Origin: Lysinibacillus fusiformis
Lineage (GTDB): Bacteria; Bacillota; Bacilli; Bacillales_A; Planococcaceae
Reading direction: 5' to 3'
DNA: 64,000 bases
Assembly (NCBI RefSeq): GCF_016925635.1
Contig: NZ_CP070490.1
Span: 4,284,001 to 4,348,000 of the forward strand
Each line of letters starts with the position of its first letter. Within the stretch, counting starts at the first letter, position 1. A program made the translations under genes and the position numbers. The notes below the pieces were generated by a model. It ran no database searches. It had not been told where the DNA came from and worked only from the letters and a program-made list of their open reading frames with translations. Positions 1 through 8,822 of the stretch are shown here, piece after piece.

Positions 1-717
1 ATTGCAAATGCCTCTATAAACAAAATGTCAGTACGAATAAATGGAGAGCGATTAAACGGCATTCAAATTGGTACAGTGATGACTGCTGAACAGTATCGCC
101 ATCAAGGCTTAGCGAAACAGTTGATGCAGCATATTCTCAAGGAGTATGAGAGTGCCTGTGATTTCATCTATCTTTTCGCCAATGACACCGTTTTGGATTT
201 TTATCCGAAGTTTGGCTTTACACGCGTTCATGAAAGCGAATTTAGCTTAGACCCTACAAAAAATCCTATTCAACCAAAGAAGGGGGCCAAGGTACGTCAG
301 CTGACAATCGAACAAGATCTCGCACTGTTAGAAAACTATGCAAAAAATCGTCATATAAATTCTAGTATTTTAGCTGTTGAACACAATGAAAGCTTATTAA
401 TGTTTTATTTCACTTTAGTATTTCAGCATTCCATTTACTATTTAGAAGACGTAGCAGCCATTGTATTAATGGAGGAGGAAGAAGGGGTGTTACATATTTT
501 CGATATCATCTCTTTACAGGCAATTAATATAGAGGCTGTATTAACAAGCATTATTAAGGATACAACCAAAAAAGTAGTATTCTATTTTACACCGGACTTT
601 ACAATCGAAGGCATGACAGCCACCATCACGCCGAATGATGACGACGCACTTTTTATCCTAACGAAAAAACCATTACTACAGGGGCATTTTATGTTTCCTT
701 TAACATCCCATTGTTAG
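1..717 (+). CDS. GNAT-family N-acetyltransferase, 5' end cut by the window
   Basis: The frame is open from base 1 (first codons read I-A-N-A-S-I-N-K before the first Met at 25), so the true start probably lies outside the window. The acetyl-CoA-binding signature of GNAT enzymes is visible as YRHQGLAKQLM near residue 25 of the Met-initiated form, followed by the typical beta-strand ending in FYPKFGF. The C-terminal 130 residues form an additional region as in the roughly 290-residue two-part GNAT proteins of Bacilli. The acceptor substrate cannot be read from the sequence. No terminator follows directly; a 21-bp repeat array begins 44 bp downstream. Confidence 0.8.
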   Translation: MANASINKMSVRINGERLNGIQIGTVMTAEQYRHQGLAKQLMQHILKEYESACDFIYLFANDTVLDFYPKFGFTRVHESEFSLDPTKNPIQPKKGAKVRQLTIEQDLALLENYAKNRHINSSILAVEHNESLLMFYFTLVFQHSIYYLEDVAAIVLMEEEEGVLHIFDIISLQAINIEAVLTSIIKDTTKKVVFYFTPDFTIEGMTATITPNDDDALFILTKKPLLQGHFMFPLTSHC

Positions 718-760
718 GAAGTGTTTCTGAAGGCTGTTTGATCACTTCAAGTTGAAATCG

Positions 761-881
761 GAGCGCTGTTGATTAAAGAATGAGCGCTTCTAGCTGGAAA
801 GGGAGCGTTTTTGAATAAAGAGTGAGCGCTTTTAGCAAGAATGAGAGCGCTTTTGGATAAAGTATGAGCGACTCCTGTCAC
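761..881. repeat. 21-bp tandem repeat, about six units
   Basis: The pentamer GAGCG recurs at 761, 782, 803, 824, 845 and 866, exactly 21 bp apart. Units alternate between a type containing TTGATTAAAG or TTGGATAAAG and a type containing TAGCTGG or TAGCAAG, so the higher-order period is 42 bp. Most units contain the 6-bp palindrome AGCGCT. No gene overlaps it; the last unit is degenerate. It may be a variable-number repeat. Confidence 0.85.
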
Positions 882-1012
882 ATACCATAACAGCCTTTTT
901 AATAGCTTCTATAGTATTGCTCATATCCATACATTGTTGCAATACGAGTTACTGATGGTGGTGTTGTCAGCGCACTTCTTACCATTCTAGAGGACATGCA
1001 TTTACTAATGAC

Positions 1013-1046
1013 AAAAGGCTTAGGAGGATTTCTTCCTAAGTCTTTT
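1013..1046. terminator. Hairpin, probable terminator
   Basis: An AAAAGGCTTAGGA arm pairs with TCCTAAGTCTTTT around a short loop, flanked by A and T runs on either side, so it could act on both strands. It lies in the 480-bp gap between the GNAT gene and the TPR-like gene. Apart from this hairpin and the 21-bp repeats I see nothing in that gap. Confidence 0.55.
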
Positions 1047-1199
1047 CATATTCTATTTTGCCATTGAAAGAACAGGCCCATGCGCACGTTTATTACCAAA
1101 TAGTGCTACTAAAAATAAATCCTTTAGCACCATCTTCACAGTGATTGTCTAACTATAATAGATAATGTTTCAACAATCTTGAGGAGGAATTGACGATAA

Positions 1200-1592
1200 T
1201 TGATGGCTTCTAAGCGATATAAACGATTTGTAAAAAGAGCGAATCTGTATGATATGATTTTTATGAAAAGGACAGCTATAAAAATCATGTCCGCTGCATT
1301 AAAGGAGCCATTAACAGATCATGAGAAATCAAGTGCAATGATTTATATGGGGCTTTTATACGGAGAGCTAAGAGAATATGAAAAGGCTTCCGATCATTTT
1401 CATAATGGGCTGAGTCTTGTAGAACATCAAGCATTTTATTACAGCCCTAATTTCAAGAAAATACTGAGTATCTTCTATAAGAACAATGATTTAGAAAGAG
1501 CAGCCTATTGGTTTGAGAACTTTCATAGAAGAAACGCCTACGATAAAAATTTTGAACAGCTCGAAATTTTTTCAAAAAGAAAATTAAAATGA
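1200..1592 (+). CDS. Small TPR-like helical protein
   Basis: A 130-residue soluble protein whose middle part (MIYMGLLYGELREYEKASDHFHNGLSLVEHQ, followed by a second helix pair) has the spacing of small and large residues typical of tetratricopeptide repeats, with perhaps two to three repeats. TPR proteins scaffold protein-protein contacts; the partner is not evident. The start is TTG at 1200 or ATG at 1203; GAGGAGG at 1181-1187 is somewhat far from both. A 98-residue membrane protein follows 21 bp later on the same strand and may be co-transcribed. I do not recognise a named family. Confidence 0.6.
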   Translation: MMASKRYKRFVKRANLYDMIFMKRTAIKIMSAALKEPLTDHEKSSAMIYMGLLYGELREYEKASDHFHNGLSLVEHQAFYYSPNFKKILSIFYKNNDLERAAYWFENFHRRNAYDKNFEQLEIFSKRKLK

Positions 1593-1613
1593 AATACCTT
1601 TTGATAAGGTCTA

Positions 1614-1910
1614 ATGAATGGAGTCCTAATGGAACAAAGAAAAAATAAAACACTCACGCATTTATTATTTAGCAGTTATACCATTGGCTTTGTATTAGGT
1701 GGCTTTACCTTTTTTATAACAGAAACGAGCATGACTATTTCAAAGGAAGGTATTTTTAGTTTTATCCTATTGCTTCCTATTATTTACTGGATATACCGTT
1801 ATTCAGGGATGGTATTTAATGAGCAAAGTATGAAAATAAAATTCCTTTACGCTGTACTATTTTTGATAGGTATATGTTTTGGTGTTCTATTTTTTTGGTC
1901 CATGCGCTAA
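1614..1910 (+). CDS. Small membrane protein, three predicted TM segments
   Basis: Up to 98 residues with three hydrophobic stretches (about residues 18-38, 47-64 and 78-96) and a charged N-terminus, so an integral membrane protein of unknown function. Two starts are possible: ATG 1614, or ATG 1629 preceded by GGAG at 1620-1623. Neither ribosome site is strong. It ends just before a strong bidirectional terminator and may share a transcript with the TPR-like gene upstream. Confidence 0.5.
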   Translation: MNGVLMEQRKNKTLTHLLFSSYTIGFVLGGFTFFITETSMTISKEGIFSFILLLPIIYWIYRYSGMVFNEQSMKIKFLYAVLFLIGICFGVLFFWSMR

Positions 1911-1922
1911 TAGCTTTGAGAC

Positions 1923-1959
1923 AAAAAGTGGGCGTCACACGGATGACGCCCACTTTTTC
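1923..1959. terminator. Strong bidirectional terminator
   Basis: An 11-bp stem (AGTGGGCGTCA with TGACGCCCACT) with A5 before and T5 after separates two converging genes. Confidence 0.9.
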
Positions 1960-1961
1960 TG

Positions 1962-3164
1962 TTAGGGAAGAATGCGAATAGTTGTTTCGTTCTTTGTTTT
2001 TACCTTTAATGTTAGTAGCATGAGGACGATTATAATAAATAATAGTGCAAAAAGGGCAACGTCAAATGTATTGGTTACATCTTTTATGACCCCAACAAGC
2101 ATCGGAATAATACCACTAATAATATAGCCACCAAATTGAATCATGGCTGTCCATTCACTTGCATCCTTTGGGGTAGTCGTTGCATCTAAAGGTAGGATCA
2201 TCGCTAATGGGAATAATCCACCTGCACCAATCCCCATTAATGTGGCACAGAAAATAGGGGAAACTCCACCCGTTATTAATAACAGAATGCCAATAAAGGA
2301 GCTTAACGCACATAATAGCAGCCAAGGCTTTCTCTTCACACTATTATTAATAATAACCGGAATTATAAAGCTACAAATCATTTGCATAACAGAAAAAATG
2401 GTAGCTGTCGTTGCGGCATAGCCATCGCTATAGCCGATGTCCTGAACTTTTGGCGCAAGCCATGTCGCTAGGGAATAGTAGACACCCGATTGCAAACCAA
2501 ACATCACCATCAGCAGCCAAACATATCGATTTCCCCAAGGTAAACGACTTTTTTGACTGATAGTTTTTTCCTTTGCAGCTTGCGATTGATTTGATTTTTT
2601 AATAATAGGAATCCATACAATGATCCCCACTAGTGCAAACACAGACCATATCGCTAAAGCTGCGTTCCAAGATTGATGAAAAGCATGCATAACGGGCACA
2701 ACTAAGCCAGCACTTAGAGACGCACCAATCCCCATCCCTGCTGAATAAACACCAATCATTGAGGAAGAAGATTTAGGAAAATGCTTTTTAATATACCCAG
2801 AAATGAGTGGTCCTGTAATGGCAATGCCTATCCCACTAAGAATCGCTGTTAATAATAACAGCAAGGGAGTTGTTGCCACTAGACGTAATGCTGTGGAGAC
2901 GCCAATTAATAAAACCGACAATGCAATCGTCAACTCTAGGCCCCAACGTTCGCTTAGCTTACCAGCCAAAGGTGCAAAGAGACCCATACAGAACACAGGG
3001 AGGGCCGTCAGTAGGCTGACCACTACACTCGACATTTGTAAATCAGTCTGTATATTTTTCAGCACTGGTGAAATGGACGTGATAGAAGCTCGTAGATTCA
3101 TAGAGAGTATGAATAAAGAAAAAACGCTCCAAATAATAGATAGATTTTTTGATTTTGCCATCAT
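1962..3164 (-). CDS. MFS transporter, CynX/NimT type
   Basis: A 400-residue major facilitator protein with about twelve hydrophobic segments. The N-terminal LRASITSISPVL matches the conserved first-helix motif of the CynX/NimT (cyanate and 2-nitroimidazole transporter) family, usually NLRPAITSxxPxL. The start is set at ATG 3164, preceded at 8-10 bp by AAGAGGTG (3180-3173); the GTG at 3173 lies inside that ribosome site. It is divergent from an XRE-cupin regulator at 3307, which probably controls it. The substrate is unknown; members of this family move small anions or nitroaromatics. Confidence 0.85.
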   Translation of the reverse strand: MMAKSKNLSIIWSVFSLFILSMNLRASITSISPVLKNIQTDLQMSSVVVSLLTALPVFCMGLFAPLAGKLSERWGLELTIALSVLLIGVSTALRLVATTPLLLLLTAILSGIGIAITGPLISGYIKKHFPKSSSSMIGVYSAGMGIGASLSAGLVVPVMHAFHQSWNAALAIWSVFALVGIIVWIPIIKKSNQSQAAKEKTISQKSRLPWGNRYVWLLMVMFGLQSGVYYSLATWLAPKVQDIGYSDGYAATTATIFSVMQMICSFIIPVIINNSVKRKPWLLLCALSSFIGILLLITGGVSPIFCATLMGIGAGGLFPLAMILPLDATTTPKDASEWTAMIQFGGYIISGIIPMLVGVIKDVTNTFDVALFALLFIIIVLMLLTLKVKTKNETTIRILP

Positions 3165-3204
3165 AGAAAGCACACCTCTTTGTATAAATATGAATGATTA
3201 TTTG

Positions 3205-3272
3205 ATATACTATAGTTAACTTTTCATACAAAAAATAAACTATAATTAATCGACTTGTATACTATAATATAC
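3205..3272. promoter_or_regulatory. Divergent promoter region with repeated ACTATAGT-like boxes
   Basis: The 142-bp gap between the MFS gene and the XRE-cupin gene carries three related boxes: ACTATAGTTA at 3209, ACTATAATTA at 3239 and ACTATAATAT at 3261. TATAAT sequences at 3241 and 3263 could be -10 boxes. The boxes resemble the perfect palindrome in front of the second XRE-cupin gene at 58716, so they are candidate operators for this regulator. Confidence 0.5.
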
Positions 3273-3306
3273 TTATTATGTGAAGTCAATGGAAGGGGTG
3301 CGCAAA

Positions 3307-3861
3307 ATGCTTGAAGAAAATATTGACTTATCTGGTCAAGTTGGCGTTAATCTAAGAGAAATTCGAAAAAGCAAAAGAATGAGTTTAGAGGACCTGGCGA
3401 CTATCAGTAATGTCAGTAAATTAACGTTAGGGAAAATTGAACGAGGGGAAACGAATCCAACCGTTAATATTCTTTGGAAAATATGTAGAGGACTTAATAT
3501 TCCACTCGTTTCATTATTAACATTCGAGGAACATACAGAAGTCCATCGTTTTGGCTCTGACTATCAATTTGCAGGGCATAATAACGACTGGTTTGTTGAA
3601 CCATTATTTAAAACACATGGAACAGAGTGGTATAGAGGCTGTATCGAGCCACATAGTGAATATAGTGAGTGTCACCTAGCAGGGTCCGAAGAAATTGTGC
3701 TTGTGTTAAATGGACAATTGGACATGAAAGTAGGGGAGAAAAGTCATCAGTTGAACCAATGGGATGTCATTAAATTTAAAGGCGAAGAACTGCACACGTA
3801 CATCAATCGCTCCAATGAAAAAGTACATTTGATGTTGTCGTTAACGTATACAACGCCATAA
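3307..3861 (+). CDS. XRE-family regulator with C-terminal cupin domain
   Basis: A 184-residue protein: an N-terminal helix-turn-helix of the Cro/CI type (LREIRKSKRMSLEDLATISNVSKLTLGKIERGETNP) and a C-terminal cupin barrel (around ECHLAGSEEIVLVLNGQLDMKVGEKSH and QWDVIKFKGEELHTYIN). Proteins of this layout sense a small ligand in the cupin and repress a neighbouring operon. The start is ATG 3307, with GGAAGGGG 8 bp upstream; the earlier in-frame GTG at 3280 has no ribosome site. It is divergent from the MFS transporter, so control of that gene is the simplest inference. Confidence 0.85.
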   Translation: MLEENIDLSGQVGVNLREIRKSKRMSLEDLATISNVSKLTLGKIERGETNPTVNILWKICRGLNIPLVSLLTFEEHTEVHRFGSDYQFAGHNNDWFVEPLFKTHGTEWYRGCIEPHSEYSECHLAGSEEIVLVLNGQLDMKVGEKSHQLNQWDVIKFKGEELHTYINRSNEKVHLMLSLTYTTP

Positions 3862-3882
3862 ATGAGTACTTCTCACAAAATA

Positions 3883-3917
3883 CAAGGCAGAAACATGACA
3901 CTCGTTTCTGCCTTGCT
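3883..3917. terminator. Bidirectional terminator
   Basis: A 12-bp perfect stem (CAAGGCAGAAAC with GTTTCTGCCTTG) lies between the converging XRE-cupin and TetR genes. The T run is short. Confidence 0.65.
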
Positions 3918-3939
3918 CATGCGACAAACGCACACTTAT

Positions 3940-4557
3940 TCAGTTATTTTTTAAGCCCGCAGCAAAAAATGGGCCATTTAATGTGATGGTCGATAGTATA
4001 CGAGCCATTTCTTCGGGAGATTCTTTGCCTTCGCCAAGTAGCCATTGCTGTACAACGCCGATATGTGCTGAAGCAATATAAGAGACAAGATATTCTCCTG
4101 GTACAAGTAAATTTTCCAATTTAAGTGGGGTATCAGTACTTTCAAATAATGTTTTATAGATAAATTCCTTCAATTTCGTCTGAAAAGATAAATCTCCGTT
4201 TGGACCTAATACCGCTTTCATAAACCGCCGATTTTGATCTAAAAATTTAAAAATTAAAACAGCTATTTCAATGGTTTGCACCTTTTTATCATTCGTATGA
4301 AGATCAGCTATTAAATTTGGTAGGTTTTCTTTCGTAATGGTTGACATTTCACGCATTGTTTCTTCTTGATAGCTATTCATTAAATCAAATTTATCCTGAT
4401 AATGTGCATAAAAAGTTCCTCTATTGATTCTTGCTTTTGTTGTAATATCCTTAACCGTAATGGATTCAAAGCCTTTTTCCTCAATCAAATCAACTAATGC
4501 ACCTTTAATACTCTCTACTGTTCGAATGACACGGAGATCTGTAAAAGACTCTTTCAT
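3940..4557 (-). CDS. TetR/AcrR-family regulator
   Basis: A 205-residue protein with the TetR DNA-binding domain at the N-terminus (GFESITVKDITTKARINRGTFYAHYQDKFDLM) and a helical ligand or dimer domain behind it. It is transcribed away from the YhgE-like membrane gene at 4721; TetR/YhgE pairs are common in Bacillales, and this regulator probably represses that gene. A 6-2-6 palindrome at 4674-4687 in the shared gap is a likely operator. ATG 4557 has AGGAGGGG about 5 bp upstream. Confidence 0.85.
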   Translation of the reverse strand: MKESFTDLRVIRTVESIKGALVDLIEEKGFESITVKDITTKARINRGTFYAHYQDKFDLMNSYQEETMREMSTITKENLPNLIADLHTNDKKVQTIEIAVLIFKFLDQNRRFMKAVLGPNGDLSFQTKLKEFIYKTLFESTDTPLKLENLLVPGEYLVSYIASAHIGVVQQWLLGEGKESPEEMARILSTITLNGPFFAAGLKNN

Positions 4558-4646
4558 TTAACCCCTCCTAATTTTAAGCAACAGAAGTAATAGATGTGTT
4601 CGATAAGCAACACTAACTACAGTTTTGATTATTGAACAGTGATTTC

Positions 4647-4687
4647 TTGACAACTATAATTTGAATTGTAATAAACAACAGGTTGTT
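4647..4687 (+). promoter_or_regulatory. Promoter and palindromic operator for the YhgE-like gene
   Basis: TTGACA at 4647-4652 and TAATAA at 4669-4674, 16 bp apart, make a good vegetative promoter. AACAAC-AG-GTTGTT at 4674-4687 is a perfect inverted repeat that covers the expected transcription start, an ideal place for a repressor. The divergent TetR protein is the obvious candidate. Confidence 0.55.
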
Positions 4688-4720
4688 CGTTATTATAACT
4701 TAAAAGGAGAGGTAGATGAA

Positions 4721-5914
4721 ATGGTCAAACATAAATTTGCATGGTCTGCACCAATTCTAGCGTTCGTTGTTATTTTCATTTTTTCACTTACATTATTCCC
4801 TTCAGTGCAGCCAAAACCAAAAAATTTGCCGATAGCCCTTGTGAATGAGGATCAAGGAGTAGAATTGCCGAATCAACCAAGTATTAATTTAGGCAAAAAT
4901 ATGGTAGAAATGATCCAAACTACAGCTAAATCAGCAAAAGAAGAAGAGCCTGCTGTGAAATGGGTAGTAGTAAAGAATACCGAAGAAATGCAAAAGGGGC
5001 TCAATAACCAAGAATACTATGCTGCATTCGTTATACCTAAGGATTTCAGTGTCAAACAAGCTTCTTTACGGACGCCCAACCCCATTGCTCCAGAGGTTCA
5101 GCTATTCATTAACCAAGGAATGAATATGGCAGCTTCCACGATAGCAGGCCAAATTCTAAATGGTGTAGTGGATACTATGAACCAGAATGTACGCACACAG
5201 CTACTGGCAGAGCTAGATGCACAAAACGCAACATTAACAGTTGAACAGGTAGCTCTTTTGGTAACACCGATTTCAAAAACGGTCACAAATGTTCATGCGG
5301 TAGGCGAAAACAGCGCTAATGGGAATGCGCCTGTATCGCTCTTCCAGCCATTATGGATGGCGACTATGGCAGGTGCAGCCATTGTTTTTATATCAATCAA
5401 TAAATTAGCAAGCCATTCTCGTAAAGACAATTTTATGGCAAAGCTCAGTCAGATTATGATTGGGGGTATTGTTGCTCTTGTGGTGGGATTTGGTCTTACT
5501 TGGATTGTCGATGGAATGGTAGGAATTCATATTCCAGACTTCTTGGATACAGCCTTATTTTTATCCATTACGACTTTTAGCTTCTTTTTATTAATATCAG
5601 CCGTTCTTTCTTGGTTCGGGATCAAAGGCATAGCTATTTTTGCTTTAATGCTGTTCTTTGGGGGTCCACTGCTTGCATTAGCTCCTGAAATGATGTCAGC
5701 CTTTTATCGAGAGTGGATTTATTCTTGGCTACCAATGCGTTTTATGGTTGAAGGTTTACGAGAACTGTTTTTCTTCGGAAAAGAACTATCTTGGAATTCC
5801 TCTGTAGCTGTTCTTGTCTGGATTGGCGTCGCTAGTATCCTCTTGATTCTTCTATCAGCTTTAAAATTAAAAACTACAAGTCATGACGATGAAAGCCACA
5901 TCATTCAGCAGTGA
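4721..5914 (+). CDS. YhgE/Pip-like (ABC-2/SNG1-type) membrane protein
   Basis: A 397-residue protein with one N-terminal membrane helix (AFVVIFIFSLTLF), a large extracellular region of about 180 residues, then five or six C-terminal membrane helices (from about residue 205). This is the layout of the YhgE/Pip and DUF3533/SNG1 families, related to ABC-2 export permeases. No ATPase is encoded beside it. The start is ATG 4721, with AAAGGAGAGG 8 bp upstream; the longer reading frame from 4661 runs through the promoter and ribosome site. The likely role is export or tolerance of a hydrophobic or toxic compound, controlled by the adjacent TetR. Confidence 0.75.
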   Translation: MVKHKFAWSAPILAFVVIFIFSLTLFPSVQPKPKNLPIALVNEDQGVELPNQPSINLGKNMVEMIQTTAKSAKEEEPAVKWVVVKNTEEMQKGLNNQEYYAAFVIPKDFSVKQASLRTPNPIAPEVQLFINQGMNMAASTIAGQILNGVVDTMNQNVRTQLLAELDAQNATLTVEQVALLVTPISKTVTNVHAVGENSANGNAPVSLFQPLWMATMAGAAIVFISINKLASHSRKDNFMAKLSQIMIGGIVALVVGFGLTWIVDGMVGIHIPDFLDTALFLSITTFSFFLLISAVLSWFGIKGIAIFALMLFFGGPLLALAPEMMSAFYREWIYSWLPMRFMVEGLRELFFFGKELSWNSSVAVLVWIGVASILLILLSALKLKTTSHDDESHIIQQ

Positions 5915-5921
5915 TTTCACA

Positions 5922-5963
5922 CAAAAATCGTCCTTACTTTGAACAGTAAAGGACGATTTTTTA
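5922..5963. terminator. Bidirectional terminator
   Basis: AAAATCGTCCTTACT pairs with AGTAAAGGACGATTTT (one bulge), with A and T runs on both sides, between the converging YhgE-like gene and qoxD. Confidence 0.85.
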
Positions 5964-5973
5964 TTATTTATTT

Positions 5974-6258
5974 TTAGATATAACCCCAAATCATGCATAA
6001 TAATGTTCCGAAAATCGTCACGAGAGCGATGATTAATGCATAATAGATGTTGGTATAAATCGCAGGCTTATCCTTTGTTTCACTAGCGTGCATAAAGACG
6101 ACTAATTGGAGACCAGCCTGAATAAATGCTGTGACTAATAAAATGGTCATGGTAATAGCAAAAGGTAGATCGAAAAAATATACACATGCTGCGATTATCG
6201 TAAGGATAATCGACATGCCAAACCCCATGACCTGTTTCAGTGGGAATAAATCACTCAT
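5974..6258 (-). CDS. qoxD: Cytochrome aa3 quinol oxidase subunit IV
   Basis: A 94-residue protein with three membrane helices and the subunit-IV pattern GFGMSIILTIIAACVYF ... FIQAGLQLVVFMHA. It is the last gene of qoxABCD, starting 1 bp after the qoxC stop, with GGAATGG as ribosome site. Subunit IV helps assemble and stabilise the terminal oxidase that transfers electrons from menaquinol to oxygen and pumps protons across the cytoplasmic membrane. Confidence 0.92.
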   Translation of the reverse strand: MSDLFPLKQVMGFGMSIILTIIAACVYFFDLPFAITMTILLVTAFIQAGLQLVVFMHASETKDKPAIYTNIYYALIIALVTIFGTLLCMIWGYI

Positions 6259-6259
6259 G

Positions 6260-6856
6260 TTACACCATTCCTTTCAAGTAAATGAAGCTGAAAATAAAAA
6301 TCCAGACCACATCTAAAAAGTGCCAGTATAAGGAGAAGATGAACGATTTATTGGCAGTTTCTGGTGTCAGGCCACGTTGGATGAGTTGATAGACGATAAA
6401 CATTCCCCAGAATACCCCAAAGGTAACGTGTGCCCCATGTGTTCCTAATGTTGTTAAAAGGGCAGCAGTAAAGGCACTCGTCTGTAAGCCCGCACCAACA
6501 TGAATATAGTGCATAAACTCGTAAACTTCAAAACCAATAAATACGATACCAAGTACTAGTGTCAAAATATAGAACCCTATCATCGCTTTTGTATAGCCCT
6601 TACGCATAGCGTGTATACCTAAGCCAATGGTAAAGCTACTTGTTAAAAGAATAAACGTTTCAAATAAAACAGGTGTAATTTCAAAAATATCCGCTCCTGT
6701 CGGTCCATTTCCAGTACGGTCCACTAAGACAAAATAACCTGCGAATAATGTGCCAAAGAGCATAATTTCAGCACCGATAAACACCCAGAAGCCTAATATA
6801 TTCAATTGATTTTGCTGAGTACTATATTCTAAAGGAAGTGATTGATCGATTTTCAT
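6260..6856 (-). CDS. qoxC: Cytochrome aa3 quinol oxidase subunit III
   Basis: A 198-residue protein with five membrane helices, typical of heme-copper oxidase subunit III (NILGFWVFIGAEIMLFGTLFAGYFVL; HGAHVTFGVFWGMF; YWHFLDVVWIFIFSFIYL). Its start overlaps the stop of qoxB by four bases (ATGA), which suggests translational coupling. It stabilises proton pumping by subunit I. The length is normal for the family. Confidence 0.95.
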   Translation of the reverse strand: MKIDQSLPLEYSTQQNQLNILGFWVFIGAEIMLFGTLFAGYFVLVDRTGNGPTGADIFEITPVLFETFILLTSSFTIGLGIHAMRKGYTKAMIGFYILTLVLGIVFIGFEVYEFMHYIHVGAGLQTSAFTAALLTTLGTHGAHVTFGVFWGMFIVYQLIQRGLTPETANKSFIFSLYWHFLDVVWIFIFSFIYLKGMV

Positions 6857-8802
6857 AATTGACTACCTCGCAATTTCGATTCCGTTGCTTTCACTTTTTC
6901 GACAGGTACATAGTGTCCTGGATCTTTTTCCAATGAACGGTGAGCCATGCATATAAAAATACCAATGGTTGTGAGAATCGTCGGTATCCACATACCAAAA
7001 ACAAAGGAGAAGCCCCAAGCAAAGAAAATACAGCCTAATATGAAAGGCACACCACTATTATTCGGCATATGAATCTTTTCATATGGCTCTGGGAACAAAT
7101 CATGCTGACGATATTTTGCATCCCATAACGCTTCTGTCGAAATCACGTGTGGAACCTTGGCAAAATTATAGTACGGCACTGGGCTTGGTGTAGCCCATTC
7201 TAATGTACGAGCATCCCATGGATCTGAACCAACATTTCTTGGTGAATAGCGAATACTGTAGATAACATTGTAAACAATTAAGATAAAGCCAATTGTCAGG
7301 CCAATTGCGCCGATAAACGAAAGCATATTCCACAACCCAAAACCTGTAGAGGCAGAATAAGTATACATACGACGTGCTTGTCCATCTAAGCCAGAGAAGA
7401 ACATGGGCATAAAGGCTAGCAGGGTGCTCATCGCAATTATCCAAGCCGTCCATTTGCCGATTTTTTCATTCAGCATAAAGCCAAACATTTTTGGCCAATA
7501 GTAATGTAATCCAGCTAGCATAGCAAAGACAACACCAGGAATAATGACCATATGGAAGTGGGCAACCAAGAACATTGTGTTATGGTATTGATAGTCAGCT
7601 GCTGACATGCCGAGCATTACACCAGTTACACCACCTATTGTAAAGGTAGGAATAAATAACATGGAGTAAAGCATTGGTGTTGTAAAAACAATTTTTCCTT
7701 TCCAAAGGGTGAATAACCAGTTAAAAATTTTCACGCCAGTTGGTACCGCAATGGCCATCGTTGTAATTGAGAAAATGCTGTTTGTTAAAGCACCTTGTCC
7801 CATCGTAAAGAAATGATGTGTCCACACTAAAAACGATAGGAAGGAAATGATCACCATGGAGCCAACCATTGACTTATAGCCATAGAGATTTCGTCCAGAA
7901 AAAGTAGAGATAATCTCACTGTAGATCCCAAAGGCCGGTAAAATCAGGATATAAACCTCAGGATGCCCCCAGACCCAGAAGAAGTTTGCCCACAGCATAT
8001 CCATACCGCCATCGGATGTTGTGAAAAAATTAGTAGCAAATAGTCGGTCAAAGGTTCCCATCGTTAGGGCTACCGTTAAAACGGGAAAGGCGAAAACGAT
8101 AATCACGTTTGCCACTAACGAAGACCATGTAAACATGGGCATTTTCATGAGTGTCATGCCTGGTGCTCTCATTTTGAGGATCGTCACAATCATATTAATA
8201 CCAGTAATTAATGTGCCAAGACCTGAAATCTGTAAAGCAAATAAATAATAATTTGTACCTACAGATTGACTAAATTCATTATTTGCAAGAGGGAAATAAT
8301 TCGTCCAGCCAGCATCAGGAGAGCCACCTATAACAAAGGAAATATTTAATAGCATAGCCCCCATGAAAAATAGCCAAAAGCTTAAAGCATTCAACCGTGG
8401 GAAAGCAACGTCTCTTGCACCGATTTGTAAGGGCACAATATAATTCATAAAGGCCATAATAAAAGGCATGGCCATAAAAATAATCATCACTGTTCCATGT
8501 GTTGTGAAGATTTCATTATAATGCTGCGCATCAAGTAATGTATTGTCAGGTACAGCCATTTGTGCACGCATCATAATCGCATCTGCTCCACCACGGAAAA
8601 GCATCAGTAGGGCTGAAATTAAATACATAATACCAATGCGCTTATGATCAACGGTTGTTAACCATTCATGCCAAAGGTAGCCCCATTTTTTAAAGTAGGT
8701 TAATCCAACTATAATCGCTATCACCGTCAGCCCAATCGCAACCATCGATGCATAGATAGCTGGGCTTGGATGGGGTATAGCAAATCGTTCGAAGTACTCC
8801 AT
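6853..8802 (-). CDS. qoxB: Cytochrome aa3 quinol oxidase subunit I
   Basis: The catalytic subunit, 649 residues from ATG 8802, with the heme a / a3-CuB centre that reduces oxygen. Ligand motifs are intact: TTHGTVMIIF (low-spin heme His), VWGHPEVYILILPAFG (CuB His and the cross-linked Tyr), WTHHFF (two CuB His) and VAHFHMVI (heme His pair). An in-frame ATG at 8823 overlaps the qoxA stop, but AAAGGAG at 8819-8813 lies downstream of it and fits ATG 8802. It overlaps qoxC by 4 bp. Confidence 0.95.
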   Translation of the reverse strand: MEYFERFAIPHPSPAIYASMVAIGLTVIAIIVGLTYFKKWGYLWHEWLTTVDHKRIGIMYLISALLMLFRGGADAIMMRAQMAVPDNTLLDAQHYNEIFTTHGTVMIIFMAMPFIMAFMNYIVPLQIGARDVAFPRLNALSFWLFFMGAMLLNISFVIGGSPDAGWTNYFPLANNEFSQSVGTNYYLFALQISGLGTLITGINMIVTILKMRAPGMTLMKMPMFTWSSLVANVIIVFAFPVLTVALTMGTFDRLFATNFFTTSDGGMDMLWANFFWVWGHPEVYILILPAFGIYSEIISTFSGRNLYGYKSMVGSMVIISFLSFLVWTHHFFTMGQGALTNSIFSITTMAIAVPTGVKIFNWLFTLWKGKIVFTTPMLYSMLFIPTFTIGGVTGVMLGMSAADYQYHNTMFLVAHFHMVIIPGVVFAMLAGLHYYWPKMFGFMLNEKIGKWTAWIIAMSTLLAFMPMFFSGLDGQARRMYTYSASTGFGLWNMLSFIGAIGLTIGFILIVYNVIYSIRYSPRNVGSDPWDARTLEWATPSPVPYYNFAKVPHVISTEALWDAKYRQHDLFPEPYEKIHMPNNSGVPFILGCIFFAWGFSFVFGMWIPTILTTIGIFICMAHRSLEKDPGHYVPVEKVKATESKLRGSQL

Positions 8803-8822
8803 ATGACTATGTCTCCTTTTCA

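Noticed and set aside
761-881. CRISPR array
   Set aside because: The 21-bp units are tandem with no spacers and no cas genes are nearby. No other array-like structure was seen.
2803-3219. 138-codon plus-strand frame opposite the MFS gene
   Set aside because: Antisense to a clear transporter gene, with composition typical of a shadow frame.
7166-7453. Open frame on the minus strand inside qoxB
   Set aside because: It lies in another frame of a fully conserved oxidase gene and has no ribosome site or family resemblance.
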